Positions 9,503-19,731 of a stretch of DNA of 64,000 bases are shown in pieces. Position 1 is the first letter of the stretch, and every line of letters begins with the position of its first letter. Source of the DNA: Pseudoalteromonas atlantica (lineage in GTDB: Bacteria; Pseudomonadota; Gammaproteobacteria; Enterobacterales; Alteromonadaceae); the NCBI GenBank assembly GCA_007988745.1, contig BJUT01000001.1, positions 420,328 to 484,327 of the forward strand, read 5' to 3'. A program made the position numbers and the translations under genes. Under the pieces are notes generated by a model. The model searched no databases, was not told the origin of the DNA, and saw only the letters and a program-made list of their open reading frames with translations.

Positions 9503-9946
9503 ATGACTGATCATAACTTGGAACTTAAAAAAGCCGGTTTAAAAGTAACTTTACCGCGTATTAAAATCTTAGAAATTCTACAATCTCCAGATAACCAACA
9601 CATCAGCGCTGAAGATGTATACAAAATTCTTTTAGATTTAGGTGAAGAAATTGGTCTTGCGACTGTTTACCGTGTATTAAACCAATTTGATGACGCAGGT
9701 ATTGTAAGCCGTCACCATTTTGAAGGCGGAAAGTCAGTATTTGAACTTTCTGGCAGCACTCACCACGACCACCTAGTGTGTTTAAAATGTGGTAAAGTTG
9801 TTGAATTTGAAGATGACTTAATTGAACGTCGCCAGTTAGAAATAGCCGAAGAAAACGGTATTACACTAACAAATCACTCTTTATACCTATACGGTGAGTG
9901 TCAAGACAAAGCAGCGTGTAAAGCATTTAGCGATTCAAATAGCTAA
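9503..9946 (+). CDS. fur: Ferric uptake regulator Fur
   Basis: Fe(II)-dependent global repressor of iron acquisition. 147 residues, the usual size. Winged-helix DNA-binding domain about 1-82, with the recognition helix in GLATVYRVLNQFDDAGIV (about 51-68). The metal-binding and dimerisation domain has STHHDHLVCLKCGKVVEF (Cys93, Cys96) and GECQDKAAC (Cys133, Cys139), i.e. both cysteine pairs of the structural zinc site. A weak promoter candidate (TTGCAC, 16 bases, TTATCC, about 9404-9431) lies upstream; I saw no good Fur box for autoregulation. It follows fldA as in E. coli. Confidence 0.97.
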   Translation: MTDHNLELKKAGLKVTLPRIKILEILQSPDNQHISAEDVYKILLDLGEEIGLATVYRVLNQFDDAGIVSRHHFEGGKSVFELSGSTHHDHLVCLKCGKVVEFEDDLIERRQLEIAEENGITLTNHSLYLYGECQDKAACKAFSDSNS

Positions 9947-9963
9947 TAACGCGCTATAGTAAT

Positions 9964-9992
9964 AAAAAAACCTGCTATTGCAGGTTTTTTTG
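9964..9992 (+). terminator. Intrinsic terminator of fur
   Basis: AAAACCTGC / GCAGGTTTT stem with a TATT loop and a run of T, about 20 bases after the fur stop. A-rich and T-rich flanks make it potentially bidirectional with the convergent glnS. Confidence 0.85.
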
Positions 9993-10021
9993 TGTTTAAA
10001 ATTAAGCATTTAAACTGTGTT

Positions 10022-10065
10022 TAATACCAATTTGCAATAATGAGATATTATGCAAATTGGTATTA
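10022..10065. repeat. Intergenic palindrome with 15-bp arms
   Basis: TAATACCAATTTGCA at 10022-10036 is the exact reverse complement of TGCAAATTGGTATTA at 10051-10065, around a 14-base centre that is itself partly self-complementary. It lies between the 3' ends of fur and glnS. To my recollection this type of palindrome is dispersed in intergenic regions of Pseudoalteromonas-like genomes. Only one copy is seen in this window. Confidence 0.6.
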
Positions 10066-10073
10066 TAAAAGCG

Positions 10074-11738
10074 TTACTGCTTCTCGATTTTAGCCCATGA
10101 ATCTCTAAGACCAACCGTTTGGTTGAATACTAAATTTTCTGACTTTGTATCACGTGAGAAATAGCCAGTACGCTCAAACTGAAAGCCTTGAGCCGGCTCG
10201 GCTTTAGCAAGCGATGCTTCTAGTTTTGCATTTTCTAATACAACTAACGAATCAGGATTAAGTGTCGATTCGAACTCTTCAGCTGCACCTGGGTTTGGTA
10301 CATTAAATAAACGGTCATACAATCTAACTTCTGCATTAACCGACTCAGGCGCAGAAACCCAATGAATAACCCCTTTTACTTTACGACCGTCACTTGGGTT
10401 TTTACCTAGTGTTTCGTTGTCGTAAGTACAGTAAATAGTGGTAATTTCACCATTTGCATCTTTTTCTACACGCTGGGCTTTAATTACATAAGCACCACGT
10501 AAGCGTACTTCTTTATCAAGTACTAAGCGTTTAAATTTATTATTCGCTTCTTCGCGGAAATCTTCACGCTCAATGAAAAGCTCACGAGTAAACGGTACTT
10601 CACGACGCCCCATTTCTTCTTTATTAGGGTGGTTAGCTACCGACAATGTTTCTACTTTTTCTGCATCAAAGTTTTCTATTACAACTTTAACTGGATCGAG
10701 TACTGCCATTGCGCGTGGTGCGTTTTCATTTAAGTCTTCACGGATACACGCTTCAAGCATGCCCATTTCAACCATGTTTTCTTGCTTAGTCACACCGATA
10801 CGTAAACAGAACTCACGTATTGAAGCCGGTGTATAACCACGACGACGTAAACCAGCAATAGTTGGCATACGTGGGTCATCCCACCCTTCTACATAGTTAT
10901 TTACAACTAAGTCGTTTAGCTTACGCTTAGACATAATTGTGTATTCAAGATTTAAGCGCGAAAACTCAATTTGCTGTGGGTGGCATTCAAGGCTGATGTT
11001 ATCAAGCACCCAGTCGTATAAACGACGGTTATCTTGAAACTCAAGTGTGCACAATGAATGGGTTATGCCCTCAAGCGCATCAGAAATACAATGTGTGAAG
11101 TCATACATTGGGTAAATGCACCACTTGTCACCTGTTTGATGGTGATGAGCAAAACGAACGCGATAAATAATTGGATCGCGAAGCACCATAAATGAGCTTG
11201 CCATATCAATTTTAGCGCGTAGAACACACTCACCTTCTTTGAATTCACCCGCGCGCATTTTTTCAAACAATGCGAGGTTTTCTTCTACTGAGGTGTCTCT
11301 GTATGGGCTGTTTTTACCCGGCTCTTTTAACGTACCGCGATACTCACGCGCTTGATCGGCCGTTAAAAAACAAACGTACGCTAAGCCTTTTTCAATAAGC
11401 TCTACTGCATAGCCGTATAGGGTATCAAAATAGTTTGACGAATATTTTATCTCACCACTCCAGTTGAAGCCTAACCACTGCACGTCTTCTTTGATTGAAT
11501 TAACGTAGTTAATATCTTCTTTTTCTGGGTTTGTATCATCAAAACGTAGGTTACATAAACCATCGTAATCTTTTGCAATGCCAAAATTCAAACAAATTGA
11601 TTTTGCATGGCCAATATGTAAAAAGCCATTTGGTTCAGGTGGAAAACGTGTATGCGTAGTTGCATGTTTGCCACTTGCTAAATCTTCATCAATTCGAGTT
11701 CTTATAAAGTTACTTGGGCGATTCTCAATTTCCGCCAT
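10074..11738 (-). CDS. glnS: Glutaminyl-tRNA synthetase
   Basis: Class I aminoacyl-tRNA synthetase charging tRNA-Gln directly with glutamine. 554 residues, identical in length to E. coli GlnS. The HIGH motif is in [15 protein letters not shown] (HIGH at 41-44), the tRNA acceptor and active-site segment includes [11 protein letters not shown] (about 64), and the KMSKS-type motif is IMSKRKL (about 268-274). The two C-terminal beta-barrel anticodon-binding domains occupy about 340-550. It is monocistronic and divergent from the DUF3083 gene. Confidence 0.97.
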   Translation of the reverse strand: MAEIENRPSNFIRTRIDEDLASGKHATTHTRFPPEPNGFLHIGHAKSICLNFGIAKDYDGLCNLRFDDTNPEKEDINYVNSIKEDVQWLGFNWSGEIKYSSNYFDTLYGYAVELIEKGLAYVCFLTADQAREYRGTLKEPGKNSPYRDTSVEENLALFEKMRAGEFKEGECVLRAKIDMASSFMVLRDPIIYRVRFAHHHQTGDKWCIYPMYDFTHCISDALEGITHSLCTLEFQDNRRLYDWVLDNISLECHPQQIEFSRLNLEYTIMSKRKLNDLVVNNYVEGWDDPRMPTIAGLRRRGYTPASIREFCLRIGVTKQENMVEMGMLEACIREDLNENAPRAMAVLDPVKVVIENFDAEKVETLSVANHPNKEEMGRREVPFTRELFIEREDFREEANNKFKRLVLDKEVRLRGAYVIKAQRVEKDANGEITTIYCTYDNETLGKNPSDGRKVKGVIHWVSAPESVNAEVRLYDRLFNVPNPGAAEEFESTLNPDSLVVLENAKLEASLAKAEPAQGFQFERTGYFSRDTKSENLVFNQTVGLRDSWAKIEKQ

Positions 11739-11946
11739 AGGAGTGCGATCCTCTGAATATTCGTGATAACAAAACTAATGCATTATTACAAAAACAAACA
11801 CTAACATACAGCACTAGATGCGGGTTTATTCTAGTTATTATGGCAATGGTGCATTAGTTTATTACTTAAATTTGTTTTAGCGCAATATTTGAGTCATGAA
11901 AGGCATTTATAGTACCTAAACTTAAGCTCCTTAAAAGGATTCAAAG

Positions 11947-13017
11947 ATGGCCAGTTCTACACAACACAGAGTTTATATACCAACAAATGCGCGAGCTAAT
12001 CACTATTTACTCGCTGAAATTACACCCACTGATGACTTTTACACTAGTTTTAGCGATATCGATAGTTGCTATACCCGCATTGCCAAGCAACTATTTGCAA
12101 GCTGTGATGAATACGAGCTACATAATGTACACCTACTCGCTAACGACAAATTACCTGTGGTCAGATTTCATGATGAGTCGTATCAATTAGAAACAGCAAA
12201 GCAAATGTTGTTTTTTTACAACCCGCGTTACCACGAGGCGCACAAACTACACTACACCCCTACTTTTAAAAGTAAAAAAATTCGCTTGTTATTTTTAGCC
12301 ACCGGTGATGATTTACGCGCAAGCTCGGCACAATTTCACAGCAGGGTGCAAAAAGTGTTAGATAATTTACAAACACAATTATTTATTGAACAACCCCAGT
12401 TTAAGCTTCGCGATCATCAGCATTTAACCTATGACTTATTTGCCAAGAGTAAAGGCTGTAACCAAAGTTACGGCTACAAACTTAGAAGCCTATACCCTCG
12501 TTATTTAGCTCGCCAATGTAAAATACCCGCCGAGCATGCAGAAATGACCTATGCAACGTTTTCTATACCGGTTTCGCGCGGCATTAAAACGCAATTTCAA
12601 AGCTTAATAAATAAAAATAATTACACTGAGTTTTATAACTACTTCGCCCAATCATTTAAAGGGTGCTGCGAGCGATACGAATTATATCACGGCGCTATGG
12701 TTGCTAATGGTGCAAGGCCCATAGTGCGTAATAGCCAAATAGATAAAAATGATGGGAATTCAGAATTACAAAAAATAAGTTTTGATGTGAATGGCACAGC
12801 CACGCAAATACATATTTTTTTCAATGCTGAAAAATTAGTTGAGTCACTACATTTTGTGATTGTTGCCACCCATAAAGATAAACATGAAATGGGCTACGGC
12901 CGCTTTATGAATCAAGTAGAGAAAACAATACACGCTATGTGCTCAGAGCTGGCAATAAATAAAGAACGACAAGATTTATCAGTACGGTTTTTTCAACACA
13001 TTAGTTACCCATACTAA
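11947..13017 (+). CDS. DUF3083 family protein, two tandem copies of one domain
   Basis: 356 residues of unknown function; I recognise it as DUF3083-like, a family restricted to marine gammaproteobacteria. An AAGGA ribosome site lies 8 bases before the ATG. No signal peptide or membrane segment, so presumably cytoplasmic. The two halves are clearly related: CDEYELHNVHLLANDKLPVV (53-72) matches CERYELYHGAMVANGARPIV (241-260). MLFFYNPRYHEAHKLHY (87-103) and a later KIRLLFLATG (111-120) match IHIFFN...LHFVIVATHK (288-310), and the helix QFHSRVQKVLDNLQTQL (129-145) matches RFMNQVEKTIHAMCSEL (319-335). This is a duplicated domain of about 150 residues joined near residue 195. No catalytic motif seen. 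Confidence 0.8.
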   Translation: MASSTQHRVYIPTNARANHYLLAEITPTDDFYTSFSDIDSCYTRIAKQLFASCDEYELHNVHLLANDKLPVVRFHDESYQLETAKQMLFFYNPRYHEAHKLHYTPTFKSKKIRLLFLATGDDLRASSAQFHSRVQKVLDNLQTQLFIEQPQFKLRDHQHLTYDLFAKSKGCNQSYGYKLRSLYPRYLARQCKIPAEHAEMTYATFSIPVSRGIKTQFQSLINKNNYTEFYNYFAQSFKGCCERYELYHGAMVANGARPIVRNSQIDKNDGNSELQKISFDVNGTATQIHIFFNAEKLVESLHFVIVATHKDKHEMGYGRFMNQVEKTIHAMCSELAINKERQDLSVRFFQHISYPY

Positions 13018-13033
13018 TTTTTAAGCCAATAAC

Positions 13034-13061
13034 AAAAAGGCTCGCAAATGCGAGCCTTTTT
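13034..13061. terminator. Bidirectional terminator between DUF3083 gene and sucD
   Basis: AAAAAGGCTCGCA / TGCGAGCCTTTTT, a long perfect GC-rich stem with A-rich and T-rich flanks. It is placed symmetrically between two convergent stop codons (13017 and 13080), so it can terminate both transcripts. Confidence 0.85.
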
Positions 13062-13079
13062 AAAGATTAAGCAAACTGA

Positions 13080-13952
13080 TTACCAGCCTGTTTTCTCTTT
13101 AAGTGCTTTACCGATATCAGCAAGTGAACGTACAGTTTGTACGCCAGCAGCTTCTAGTGCAGCAAATTTCTCATCAGCAGTACCTTTACCACCAGCGATG
13201 ATTGCGCCAGCGTGACCCATACGCTTACCTTCTGGTGCAGTTACACCAGCAATGTAAGAAACAACAGGCTTAGTTACGTTAGCTTTGATGTACTCTGCAG
13301 CTTCTTCTTCTGCAGTACCGCCAATTTCACCAATCATTACGATTGCTTCAGTTTGTGGATCTTTTTCGAACATTTCTAGCACGTCGATAAAGTTAGTACC
13401 TGGGATTGGGTCGCCACCAATACCAACACACGTAGACTGACCAAAACCAGCATCTGTAGTTTGTTTAACTGCTTCGTACGTTAAAGTACCAGAGCGAGAA
13501 ACAATACCTACTTTACCAGGCTTGTGGATGTGACCAGGCATGATACCAATCTTAGTCTCACCAGGAGTGATAACACCTGGACAGTTAGGACCGATCATAC
13601 GAACACCAGAGTTATCAAGCTTAACTTTAACGTCAACCATGTCTAGCGTTGGGATACCTTCAGTGATACAAACGATTAGCTCGATGCCCGCATCGATAGC
13701 TTCTAAGATTGCATCTTTACAGAACGGTGCAGGTACGTAGATAACTGACGCTGTTGCGCCTGTTTCTTTAACTGCATCGCGTACTGTGTTGAATACTGGA
13801 AGACCAAGGTGCGTTTGACCGCCTTTACCTGGGCTTACACCACCAACCATTTGTGTACCGTACTCAAGCGCTTGCTCAGAGTGGAAAGTACCTTGGCCAC
13901 CAGTGAAACCTTGACAGATAACTTTTGTATCTTTATTGATTAATACAGACAT
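13080..13952 (-). CDS. sucD: Succinyl-CoA synthetase (ADP-forming) alpha subunit
   Basis: Converts succinyl-CoA, ADP and phosphate to succinate, CoA and ATP together with SucC. 290 residues (E. coli 289). CoA-binding Rossmann domain about 1-130 with [13 protein letters not shown] (about 17-29) and [10 protein letters not shown] (about 123-132). The ligase domain has the phosphohistidine region [20 protein letters not shown] (about 243-262; active histidine near 246). It overlaps sucC by one base (TAATG), giving coupled translation. Confidence 0.97.
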   Translation of the reverse strand: MSVLINKDTKVICQGFTGGQGTFHSEQALEYGTQMVGGVSPGKGGQTHLGLPVFNTVRDAVKETGATASVIYVPAPFCKDAILEAIDAGIELIVCITEGIPTLDMVDVKVKLDNSGVRMIGPNCPGVITPGETKIGIMPGHIHKPGKVGIVSRSGTLTYEAVKQTTDAGFGQSTCVGIGGDPIPGTNFIDVLEMFEKDPQTEAIVMIGEIGGTAEEEAAEYIKANVTKPVVSYIAGVTAPEGKRMGHAGAIIAGGKGTADEKFAALEAAGVQTVRSLADIGKALKEKTGW

Positions 13953-15118
13953 TATTTGCCCTCCGCAGCAGCTACAACTTTCTCAGCAGCGTCTGTTAGT
14001 GATTCAGCAGCGATGATATCTAGGCCAGAGTTCTTAAGAACGTCACGACCTAATTCAGCGTTAGTACCTTCTAAACGTACAACTACAGGCACGTTTACAC
14101 CTACTTCTTTAACTGCGCCAATGATACCTTCAGCAATCATGTCACAACGTACGATACCACCAAAGATGTTAACTAAAACAGCTTTTACGTTATCGTCAGA
14201 AAGGATGATTTTGAATGCTTCAGAAACACGCTCTTTAGTCGCGCCGCCACCAACATCTAGGAAGTTAGCTGGCTTGCCGCCGTGTAGGTTTACGATGTCC
14301 ATAGTACCCATCGCTAGGCCTGCACCGTTAACCATACAACCTACGTTACCATCTAGTGCTACGTAGTTAAGCTCGAAGCTTGCTGCGTGAGCTTCACGTG
14401 CATCTTCTTGAGATGGATCGTGCATTTCACGGATTTTTGGTTGACGGTAAAGTGCATTACCATCGATACCGATTTTGCCGTCAAGACAGTGAAGGTTACC
14501 TTCGTCTGTGATTACTAACGGGTTGATTTCAAGAAGAGCGAAATCAAAATCGTTGAACATGTTGCCAAGACCCATAAAGATCTTAACGAACTGCTTCATT
14601 TGTGTAGGGTTAAGACCCAGTTTAAAACCTAACTCACGTGCTTGGTAAGCTTGAGGACCCACTAATGGATCGATCTCTGCTTTGTGGATAAGCTCTGGAG
14701 TTTCTTCAGCAACAGTTTCAATTTCAACACCGCCTTCAGTAGACGCCATGAAAACAACTTTGCGAGAAGCACGGTCAACAACTGCACCTAAGTACAATTC
14801 GTTAGCGATATCTGTACAGCTTTCTACTAAAATTTTAGCAACAGGCTGACCATTTTCGTCTGTTTGGTAAGTAACTAAGTTTTTACCTAACCAGTTAGCA
14901 GCGAATTCTTTTACTTCTTCGATTGTTTTAACTAGCTTAACACCGCCAGCTTTACCACGGCCACCTGCGTGAACCTGAGTTTTAACAACCCACATATCAC
15001 CGCCAATTTTTTCGGCAGCTGCTGCAGCTTCTTCAGGTGTATCGCAAGCGAAACCTTGAGAAACTGGTAAACCATATTCGGCAAAAAGTTGTTTTGCCTG
15101 ATACTCATGCAAATTCAT
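13952..15118 (-). CDS. sucC: Succinyl-CoA synthetase (ADP-forming) beta subunit
   Basis: Nucleotide-binding subunit of succinyl-CoA synthetase. 388 residues, the same length as E. coli SucC. It begins [20 protein letters not shown], the conserved ATP-grasp start, with the glycine-rich loop [16 protein letters not shown] (about 46-61) and [13 protein letters not shown] (about 287-299) in the C-terminal domain. A strong terminator upstream (15245-15277) separates it from sucB, so sucCD probably has its own promoter in 15119-15244, unlike the single long E. coli transcript. Confidence 0.97.
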   Translation of the reverse strand: MNLHEYQAKQLFAEYGLPVSQGFACDTPEEAAAAAEKIGGDMWVVKTQVHAGGRGKAGGVKLVKTIEEVKEFAANWLGKNLVTYQTDENGQPVAKILVESCTDIANELYLGAVVDRASRKVVFMASTEGGVEIETVAEETPELIHKAEIDPLVGPQAYQARELGFKLGLNPTQMKQFVKIFMGLGNMFNDFDFALLEINPLVITDEGNLHCLDGKIGIDGNALYRQPKIREMHDPSQEDAREAHAASFELNYVALDGNVGCMVNGAGLAMGTMDIVNLHGGKPANFLDVGGGATKERVSEAFKIILSDDNVKAVLVNIFGGIVRCDMIAEGIIGAVKEVGVNVPVVVRLEGTNAELGRDVLKNSGLDIIAAESLTDAAEKVVAAAEGK

Positions 15119-15244
15119 GATGCTTTATCCAATTTTTTATACTAAAAGAGCTGAATATTTATGCAAATAAACAGCTATCCCAAATTGCGCACCTAGTATA
15201 GATCCCAAGGCTTAACATGAAAACCCCAGTAACACCAAAGGCGC

Positions 15245-15277
15245 AAAAAAAAAGCTGTGAATTGTCATTCACAGCTT
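15245..15277 (-). terminator. Terminator of the sdh-sucAB operon
   Basis: On the minus strand AAGCTGTGAAT pairs with ATTCACAGCTT (perfect 11-bp stem, 4-base loop) and is followed by a run of nine T. It lies about 19 bases after the sucB stop. Confidence 0.85.
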
Positions 15278-15295
15278 ATATTTCATACTACTCGA

Positions 15296-16819
15296 TTAAA
15301 CATCCAGTAATAAGCGAGTTGGATCTTCAAGTAACTCTTTAATAGTTACTAAGAAACCAACAGATTCTTTACCATCGATTTGGCGGTGATCGTAAGATAG
15401 TGCCAAATACATCATAGGAAGAATTTCAACTTTACCATTTACAGCCATAGGACGCTCTTGGATTTTGTGCATACCCAAGATTGATGACTGTGGTAAGTTA
15501 ATAATAGGTGTAGAAAGTAACGAACCAAATACACCACCGTTAGTAATGGTAAAGTTACCACCTGTCATATCGTCAAGTGTTAGTTTACCGTCACGGCCTT
15601 TAAGGGCTAATTCACGAATACCTTTCTCGATTTCAGCAACAGATAGCTTGTCGCAATCTTTAAGTACTGGTGTAACTAAACCACGTGGTGTAGATACAGC
15701 GATGCTGATATCAAAGTAATTGTGGTAAACAATGTCGTCACCATCAATTGATGCATTTACGTCAGGGAAACGCTTAAGTGCTTCAGTTACTGCTTTCACG
15801 TAGAAAGACATAAAGCCTAAACGAATACCGTGACGCTTCTCGAATACTTCTTGGTACTGCTTACGAAGGTCCATGATAGGTTTCATGTTTACTTCGTTAA
15901 ATGTAGTTAACATTGCTGTTGAGTTTTTCGCTTCTAATAAACGATTAGCAATAGTTTTACGTAGGCGCGTCATTGGTACACGTTTTTGTGTACGGTCACC
16001 CATCGGTGCAGCAGGTGCTGAAGCAGCTTCTTTTTTAGCAGCTGGAGCAGGTGCTTTTAAGAAAGTATCAACGTCTTCTTTAGTTACACGGCCGTTTTTA
16101 CCTGTGCCTTTAATTTTAGACGCATCAAGCCCTTTTTCAGCGATTAAACGACGTACAGACGGCGTTAACACATCTGAGCTATCGTTAGACTCACTTGCAG
16201 CAGGCGCTTCCTCTGCTTTAGCTGCAGGTGCCGCTGGAGCGCCGCCCGCTTTAACGTTACCAATAACTTGTTCGCCAAGTACAGTATCGCCTTCTGCGTT
16301 TAGTTGCTCGCCCATGATACCGTCTTCTTGAGCTACTACTTCAAGAACAACTTTATCAGTTTCAATATCTACCAAGTTTTGGTCGCGAGTTACCGCTTCA
16401 CCTGGTTGTACATGCCATGTAGCAATTGTTGCGTCTGCAACTGATTCTGGAAGTACAGGTACTTTAATGTCCACTTCTTTACCTTCTGATGCTGGAGCTG
16501 ATTGCGCCGCAGGCGCGTCTTCTGATTTTTCAGGTGCGGCTTCTTCTTTAGCCGGAGCACTGTCACTTGCTGGTGCTGCATCAGCATCACCAAGTAAACC
16601 GATAACTTGGTCGCCAAGTACCGTTGCACCTTCTTCTTGTGATATTTCAGTAATTACACCGTCATTTTGTGCAACCACTTCTAAAACCACTTTATCTGTT
16701 TCAATGTCTACTAAGTTTTGGTCACGGCTTACTTTGTCGCCTACACTTACATGCCATGTAGCAACGGTAGCATCCGCAACCGACTCAGGAAGAACAGGAA
16801 CTTTAATTTCTGTGCTCAT
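15296..16819 (-). CDS. sucB: 2-oxoglutarate dehydrogenase E2 (dihydrolipoyl succinyltransferase) with two lipoyl domains
   Basis: Transfers succinyl groups from E1 to CoA in the 2-oxoglutarate dehydrogenase complex. 507 residues, about 100 longer than E. coli SucB (405), because there are two lipoyl domains instead of one. Domain 1 is about 2-77 (lipoyl Lys43 in [12 protein letters not shown]) and domain 2 about 115-190 (Lys156 in the same motif). They are joined and followed by Ala/Pro/Glu-rich linkers. The subunit-binding domain is about 215-250 ([20 protein letters not shown]), and the catalytic domain about 280-505 ends with [12 protein letters not shown] (HxxxDG). It starts 3 bases after the sucA stop. 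Confidence 0.96.
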   Translation of the reverse strand: MSTEIKVPVLPESVADATVATWHVSVGDKVSRDQNLVDIETDKVVLEVVAQNDGVITEISQEEGATVLGDQVIGLLGDADAAPASDSAPAKEEAAPEKSEDAPAAQSAPASEGKEVDIKVPVLPESVADATIATWHVQPGEAVTRDQNLVDIETDKVVLEVVAQEDGIMGEQLNAEGDTVLGEQVIGNVKAGGAPAAPAAKAEEAPAASESNDSSDVLTPSVRRLIAEKGLDASKIKGTGKNGRVTKEDVDTFLKAPAPAAKKEAASAPAAPMGDRTQKRVPMTRLRKTIANRLLEAKNSTAMLTTFNEVNMKPIMDLRKQYQEVFEKRHGIRLGFMSFYVKAVTEALKRFPDVNASIDGDDIVYHNYFDISIAVSTPRGLVTPVLKDCDKLSVAEIEKGIRELALKGRDGKLTLDDMTGGNFTITNGGVFGSLLSTPIINLPQSSILGMHKIQERPMAVNGKVEILPMMYLALSYDHRQIDGKESVGFLVTIKELLEDPTRLLLDV

Positions 16820-16822
16820 TGC

Positions 16823-19642
16823 TTATCCTTTCTTTTGTATAGTAAGCGCGTCTGCAACGAGCGCTTGTTGTTCTTTAGTATGTACTGACATGTAACCACA
16901 CGCTGGAGATGCCGACGCCTTACGCCCTGCGTAAGTCAATTTAGCACCCTGTGGGATTGCATCAATAAAGTGATGTTGCGAACAGTACCAAGCACCTTGG
17001 TTTTGTGGCTCTTCTTGACACCAAACAAAATCAGTAACGTGTTGGTAACGTTCCATAATCGTGTCCATTTCTGCATGTGGGAACGGGTATAACTGCTCCA
17101 CACGTACAATCGCAATGTTGTCTTGCTCAAGCTTACGACGCTCTTGTAATAGTTCGTAGTAAACTTTACCACTACAAAATACTACGCGTTCTACTTTCTC
17201 AGGGTTAATATCATCGATTTCGTCGATCATATTGTGGAATACACCTTGTGAAAGTTCTTCAAGTGAAGATACCGCAAGTGGGTGACGAAGTAGTGATTTT
17301 GGTGTCATTACAATCAATGGACGACGAAGTGGTCTAACTGATTGACGACGAAGCATAGCGTAAACTTGTGCAGGTGTTGAAGGAACACACACTTGCATGT
17401 TGTGATCGGCACAAAGCTGTAAAAAACGCTCTAAACGTGCAGAACTATGCTCTGGGCCTTGACCTTCATATCCATGCGGAAGCAAACATGTTAAGCCACA
17501 TAAACGGCCCCATTTTTGCTCACCAGAGCTTAAGAACTGGTCAAATACGACTTGTGCACCATTTGCGAAGTCACCAAACTGGGCTTCCCAAAGGACTAAT
17601 GATGTAGGTTCAGCTGTTGCATAACCATATTCAAAAGCAAGTACCGCTTCTTCTGATAAAACAGAATCAAATACTTCAAAAGTACCTTGGTCTTCACTTA
17701 AATTTTGAAGAGGTAAGTAAGTTGAACCATCCGACTGGCTATGTACTACAGCATGGCGGTGGAAGAAAGTACCACGCCCTGAGTCTTGGCCAGTTAAACG
17801 TATATCTGTGCCTTCAGAGGCAATTGTTGCATAAGCAAGTGTTTCTGCCATACCCCAATCTAGTGGTTTTTCGCCACTTGCCATAAACTTACGGTCATCG
17901 TAAATCTTTTTAACACGAGACTGTGCTTTATATTGCTCAGGGAACTGCGCAACTTGTTCGCCAAGTGCTTTTAGCTTATCTACTGGTACGCTTGCGTCAT
18001 ACTCAACATTCCACTCATGGCCAACATATTTAGCCCAATCAGATGAGTGCGAAGTTTCTGGCTGAATTTCTTCAACAACACAGTTGCCTTCATCTAAGCC
18101 GTTACGGTATTCATCAGCTAATGCTTTAATTTCACTCTCAGTGAATGAGCCTTCAGACATAAGTTGATCAGCGTAAATTAAACGCGGAACCGCATGCTTT
18201 TTAATTTTTTGGTACATAAGAGGCTGTGTTGCATTAGGCTCATCAGCTTCGTTATGACCATGGCGGCGATAACATACTAAATCGATTACTACGTCACGTT
18301 TAAACTGGTTTCTAAAATCAAGTGCAAGTTGTGTTACAAATGCAACGGCTTCAGGGTCATCAGAGTTAACGTGGAAGATTGGTGACTGAACCATTTTAGC
18401 AATGTCAGTACAGTAATCTGTAGAACGTACGTCGTCTTGTTTTGAAGTTGTAAAACCAACTTGGTTATTTACAACAATACGGATACTACCACCACATGAG
18501 AAGGCGTTTGTTTGCGACAAGTTAAATGTTTCTTGTACAACACCTTGGCCTGTAATCGCAGAATCACCGTGGATAGTAATAGGTAATGCTTTGCTACCTG
18601 AACTGTCACCTAAACGGTCTAAACGCGCTCTTACCGAGCCCATAACAACAGGGTTAACAATTTCTAGGTGAGAAGGGTTAAACGCAAGTGCCATATGAAC
18701 GTTGCCACCTTTGGTCGCAAAGTCAGATGAATAACCCATATGGTATTTAACGTCACCAGAGCTTAACGTGTCTTTGTGTTTACCAGCAAACTCATCGAAT
18801 AACTCAGATGGGTTTTTACCTAACACATTAACTAATACGTTTAAGCGACCACGGTGGGCCATACCAATAACTGCTTCTTTTTGCCCGCTTTCGCCGGCAC
18901 GGTGAATAAGTTCTTTAAGCATAGGAACTAACGCATCACCACCTTCAAGTGAGAAACGCTTAGCACCAGGGAACTTTGCACCTAAATATTTTTCAAGACC
19001 ATCTGCTGCGGTTAATCCTTTAAGGATACGCAGTTTTTCTTCTTTAGAAAAAGTAGGTCGTGATTGAACAGATTCTAAACGCTGTTGTAACCAACGCTTT
19101 TCTTCTGTTGATGTGATGTGCATATACTCAGCACCAATAGAACCACAATAGGTGGTTTTAAGTGCCTGGTATAGTTCACCTAAAGGCATAGTATCGCGGC
19201 CTACGGCAAACGATCCTACGTTAAATTCGCGGTCAAAATCAGCTTTAGATAAGTCGTGGTATTCTAGCTCTAAATCTCGAACACGCTCTCGTTGCCAAAT
19301 GCCTAATGGATCTAGGTTAGCATTTTGGTGTCCTCGAAAGCGGAAAGCATTAATAAGTTGTAGTACTTTAACCTGTTTGAGGTCACCGCCACTACCCTCT
19401 GCTACCACTACCTCTCTATGCTTGTTTTTAGCAAGCGCCGCAAACTGTGAACGAACTTCTGAATGCTTTACTTCAACATCCACACCATCTACTTTTGGTA
19501 ATTGTTCGAACACTTCTCGCCATTCTTCTGGCACAGAAGTCGCATCATCTAAATACGCTTCATAAAGCTCTTCTACATAAGCAACGTTGCCGCCGTTTAA
19601 ATGTGAAGATTCTAGCCATGCCTTCATCACACCTTCGTGCAT
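16823..19642 (-). CDS. sucA: 2-oxoglutarate dehydrogenase E1
   Basis: Thiamine-diphosphate-dependent decarboxylase of the 2-oxoglutarate dehydrogenase complex. 939 residues (E. coli 933). The N-terminal E2-binding segment MKAWLESSHLNGGNVAYVEE matches the family. The thiamine-diphosphate domain is about 210-530 with GMAHRGRLNVLVNVLGK (about 260) and HGDSAITGQGVVQE (about 360). The pyrimidine-domain segment LTGQDSGRGTFFHRHAV lies near 617, and HGYEGQGPEHSSARLERF is near 732. The start is 89 bases downstream of sdhB, with a strong hairpin in between. Confidence 0.97.
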   Translation of the reverse strand: MHEGVMKAWLESSHLNGGNVAYVEELYEAYLDDATSVPEEWREVFEQLPKVDGVDVEVKHSEVRSQFAALAKNKHREVVVAEGSGGDLKQVKVLQLINAFRFRGHQNANLDPLGIWQRERVRDLELEYHDLSKADFDREFNVGSFAVGRDTMPLGELYQALKTTYCGSIGAEYMHITSTEEKRWLQQRLESVQSRPTFSKEEKLRILKGLTAADGLEKYLGAKFPGAKRFSLEGGDALVPMLKELIHRAGESGQKEAVIGMAHRGRLNVLVNVLGKNPSELFDEFAGKHKDTLSSGDVKYHMGYSSDFATKGGNVHMALAFNPSHLEIVNPVVMGSVRARLDRLGDSSGSKALPITIHGDSAITGQGVVQETFNLSQTNAFSCGGSIRIVVNNQVGFTTSKQDDVRSTDYCTDIAKMVQSPIFHVNSDDPEAVAFVTQLALDFRNQFKRDVVIDLVCYRRHGHNEADEPNATQPLMYQKIKKHAVPRLIYADQLMSEGSFTESEIKALADEYRNGLDEGNCVVEEIQPETSHSSDWAKYVGHEWNVEYDASVPVDKLKALGEQVAQFPEQYKAQSRVKKIYDDRKFMASGEKPLDWGMAETLAYATIASEGTDIRLTGQDSGRGTFFHRHAVVHSQSDGSTYLPLQNLSEDQGTFEVFDSVLSEEAVLAFEYGYATAEPTSLVLWEAQFGDFANGAQVVFDQFLSSGEQKWGRLCGLTCLLPHGYEGQGPEHSSARLERFLQLCADHNMQVCVPSTPAQVYAMLRRQSVRPLRRPLIVMTPKSLLRHPLAVSSLEELSQGVFHNMIDEIDDINPEKVERVVFCSGKVYYELLQERRKLEQDNIAIVRVEQLYPFPHAEMDTIMERYQHVTDFVWCQEEPQNQGAWYCSQHHFIDAIPQGAKLTYAGRKASASPACGYMSVHTKEQQALVADALTIQKKG

Positions 19643-19687
19643 TTATAAGCCCTTTTCTTTAGCGCAGAAATTAATAGTTGTCATAAC

Positions 19688-19717
19688 AAGATGGCTAATA
19701 AAAATATTAGCCATCTT
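19688..19717 (-). other. Perfect 13-bp stem-loop in the sdhB-sucA intergenic region
   Basis: AAGATGGCTAATA at 19688-19700 and TATTAGCCATCTT at 19705-19717 form a perfect stem with a 4-base loop, inside the sdhCDAB-sucAB transcript. No T-run follows on the minus strand, so a partial terminator or an mRNA-stabilising or processing hairpin is more likely than full termination. Confidence 0.6.
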
Positions 19718-19731
19718 ACGTTACTAAGTGA

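Noticed and set aside
13956-14366. 136-codon open frame opposite sucC
   Set aside because: Antisense shadow of a strongly biased coding gene; composition follows sucC third positions and no ribosome site or homologue is recognisable.
15873-16895. Long Ala/Ser-rich open frames opposite sucB
   Set aside because: They arise from the repetitive Ala/Pro/Glu linkers of the two-lipoyl SucB read backwards; low complexity with no start context.
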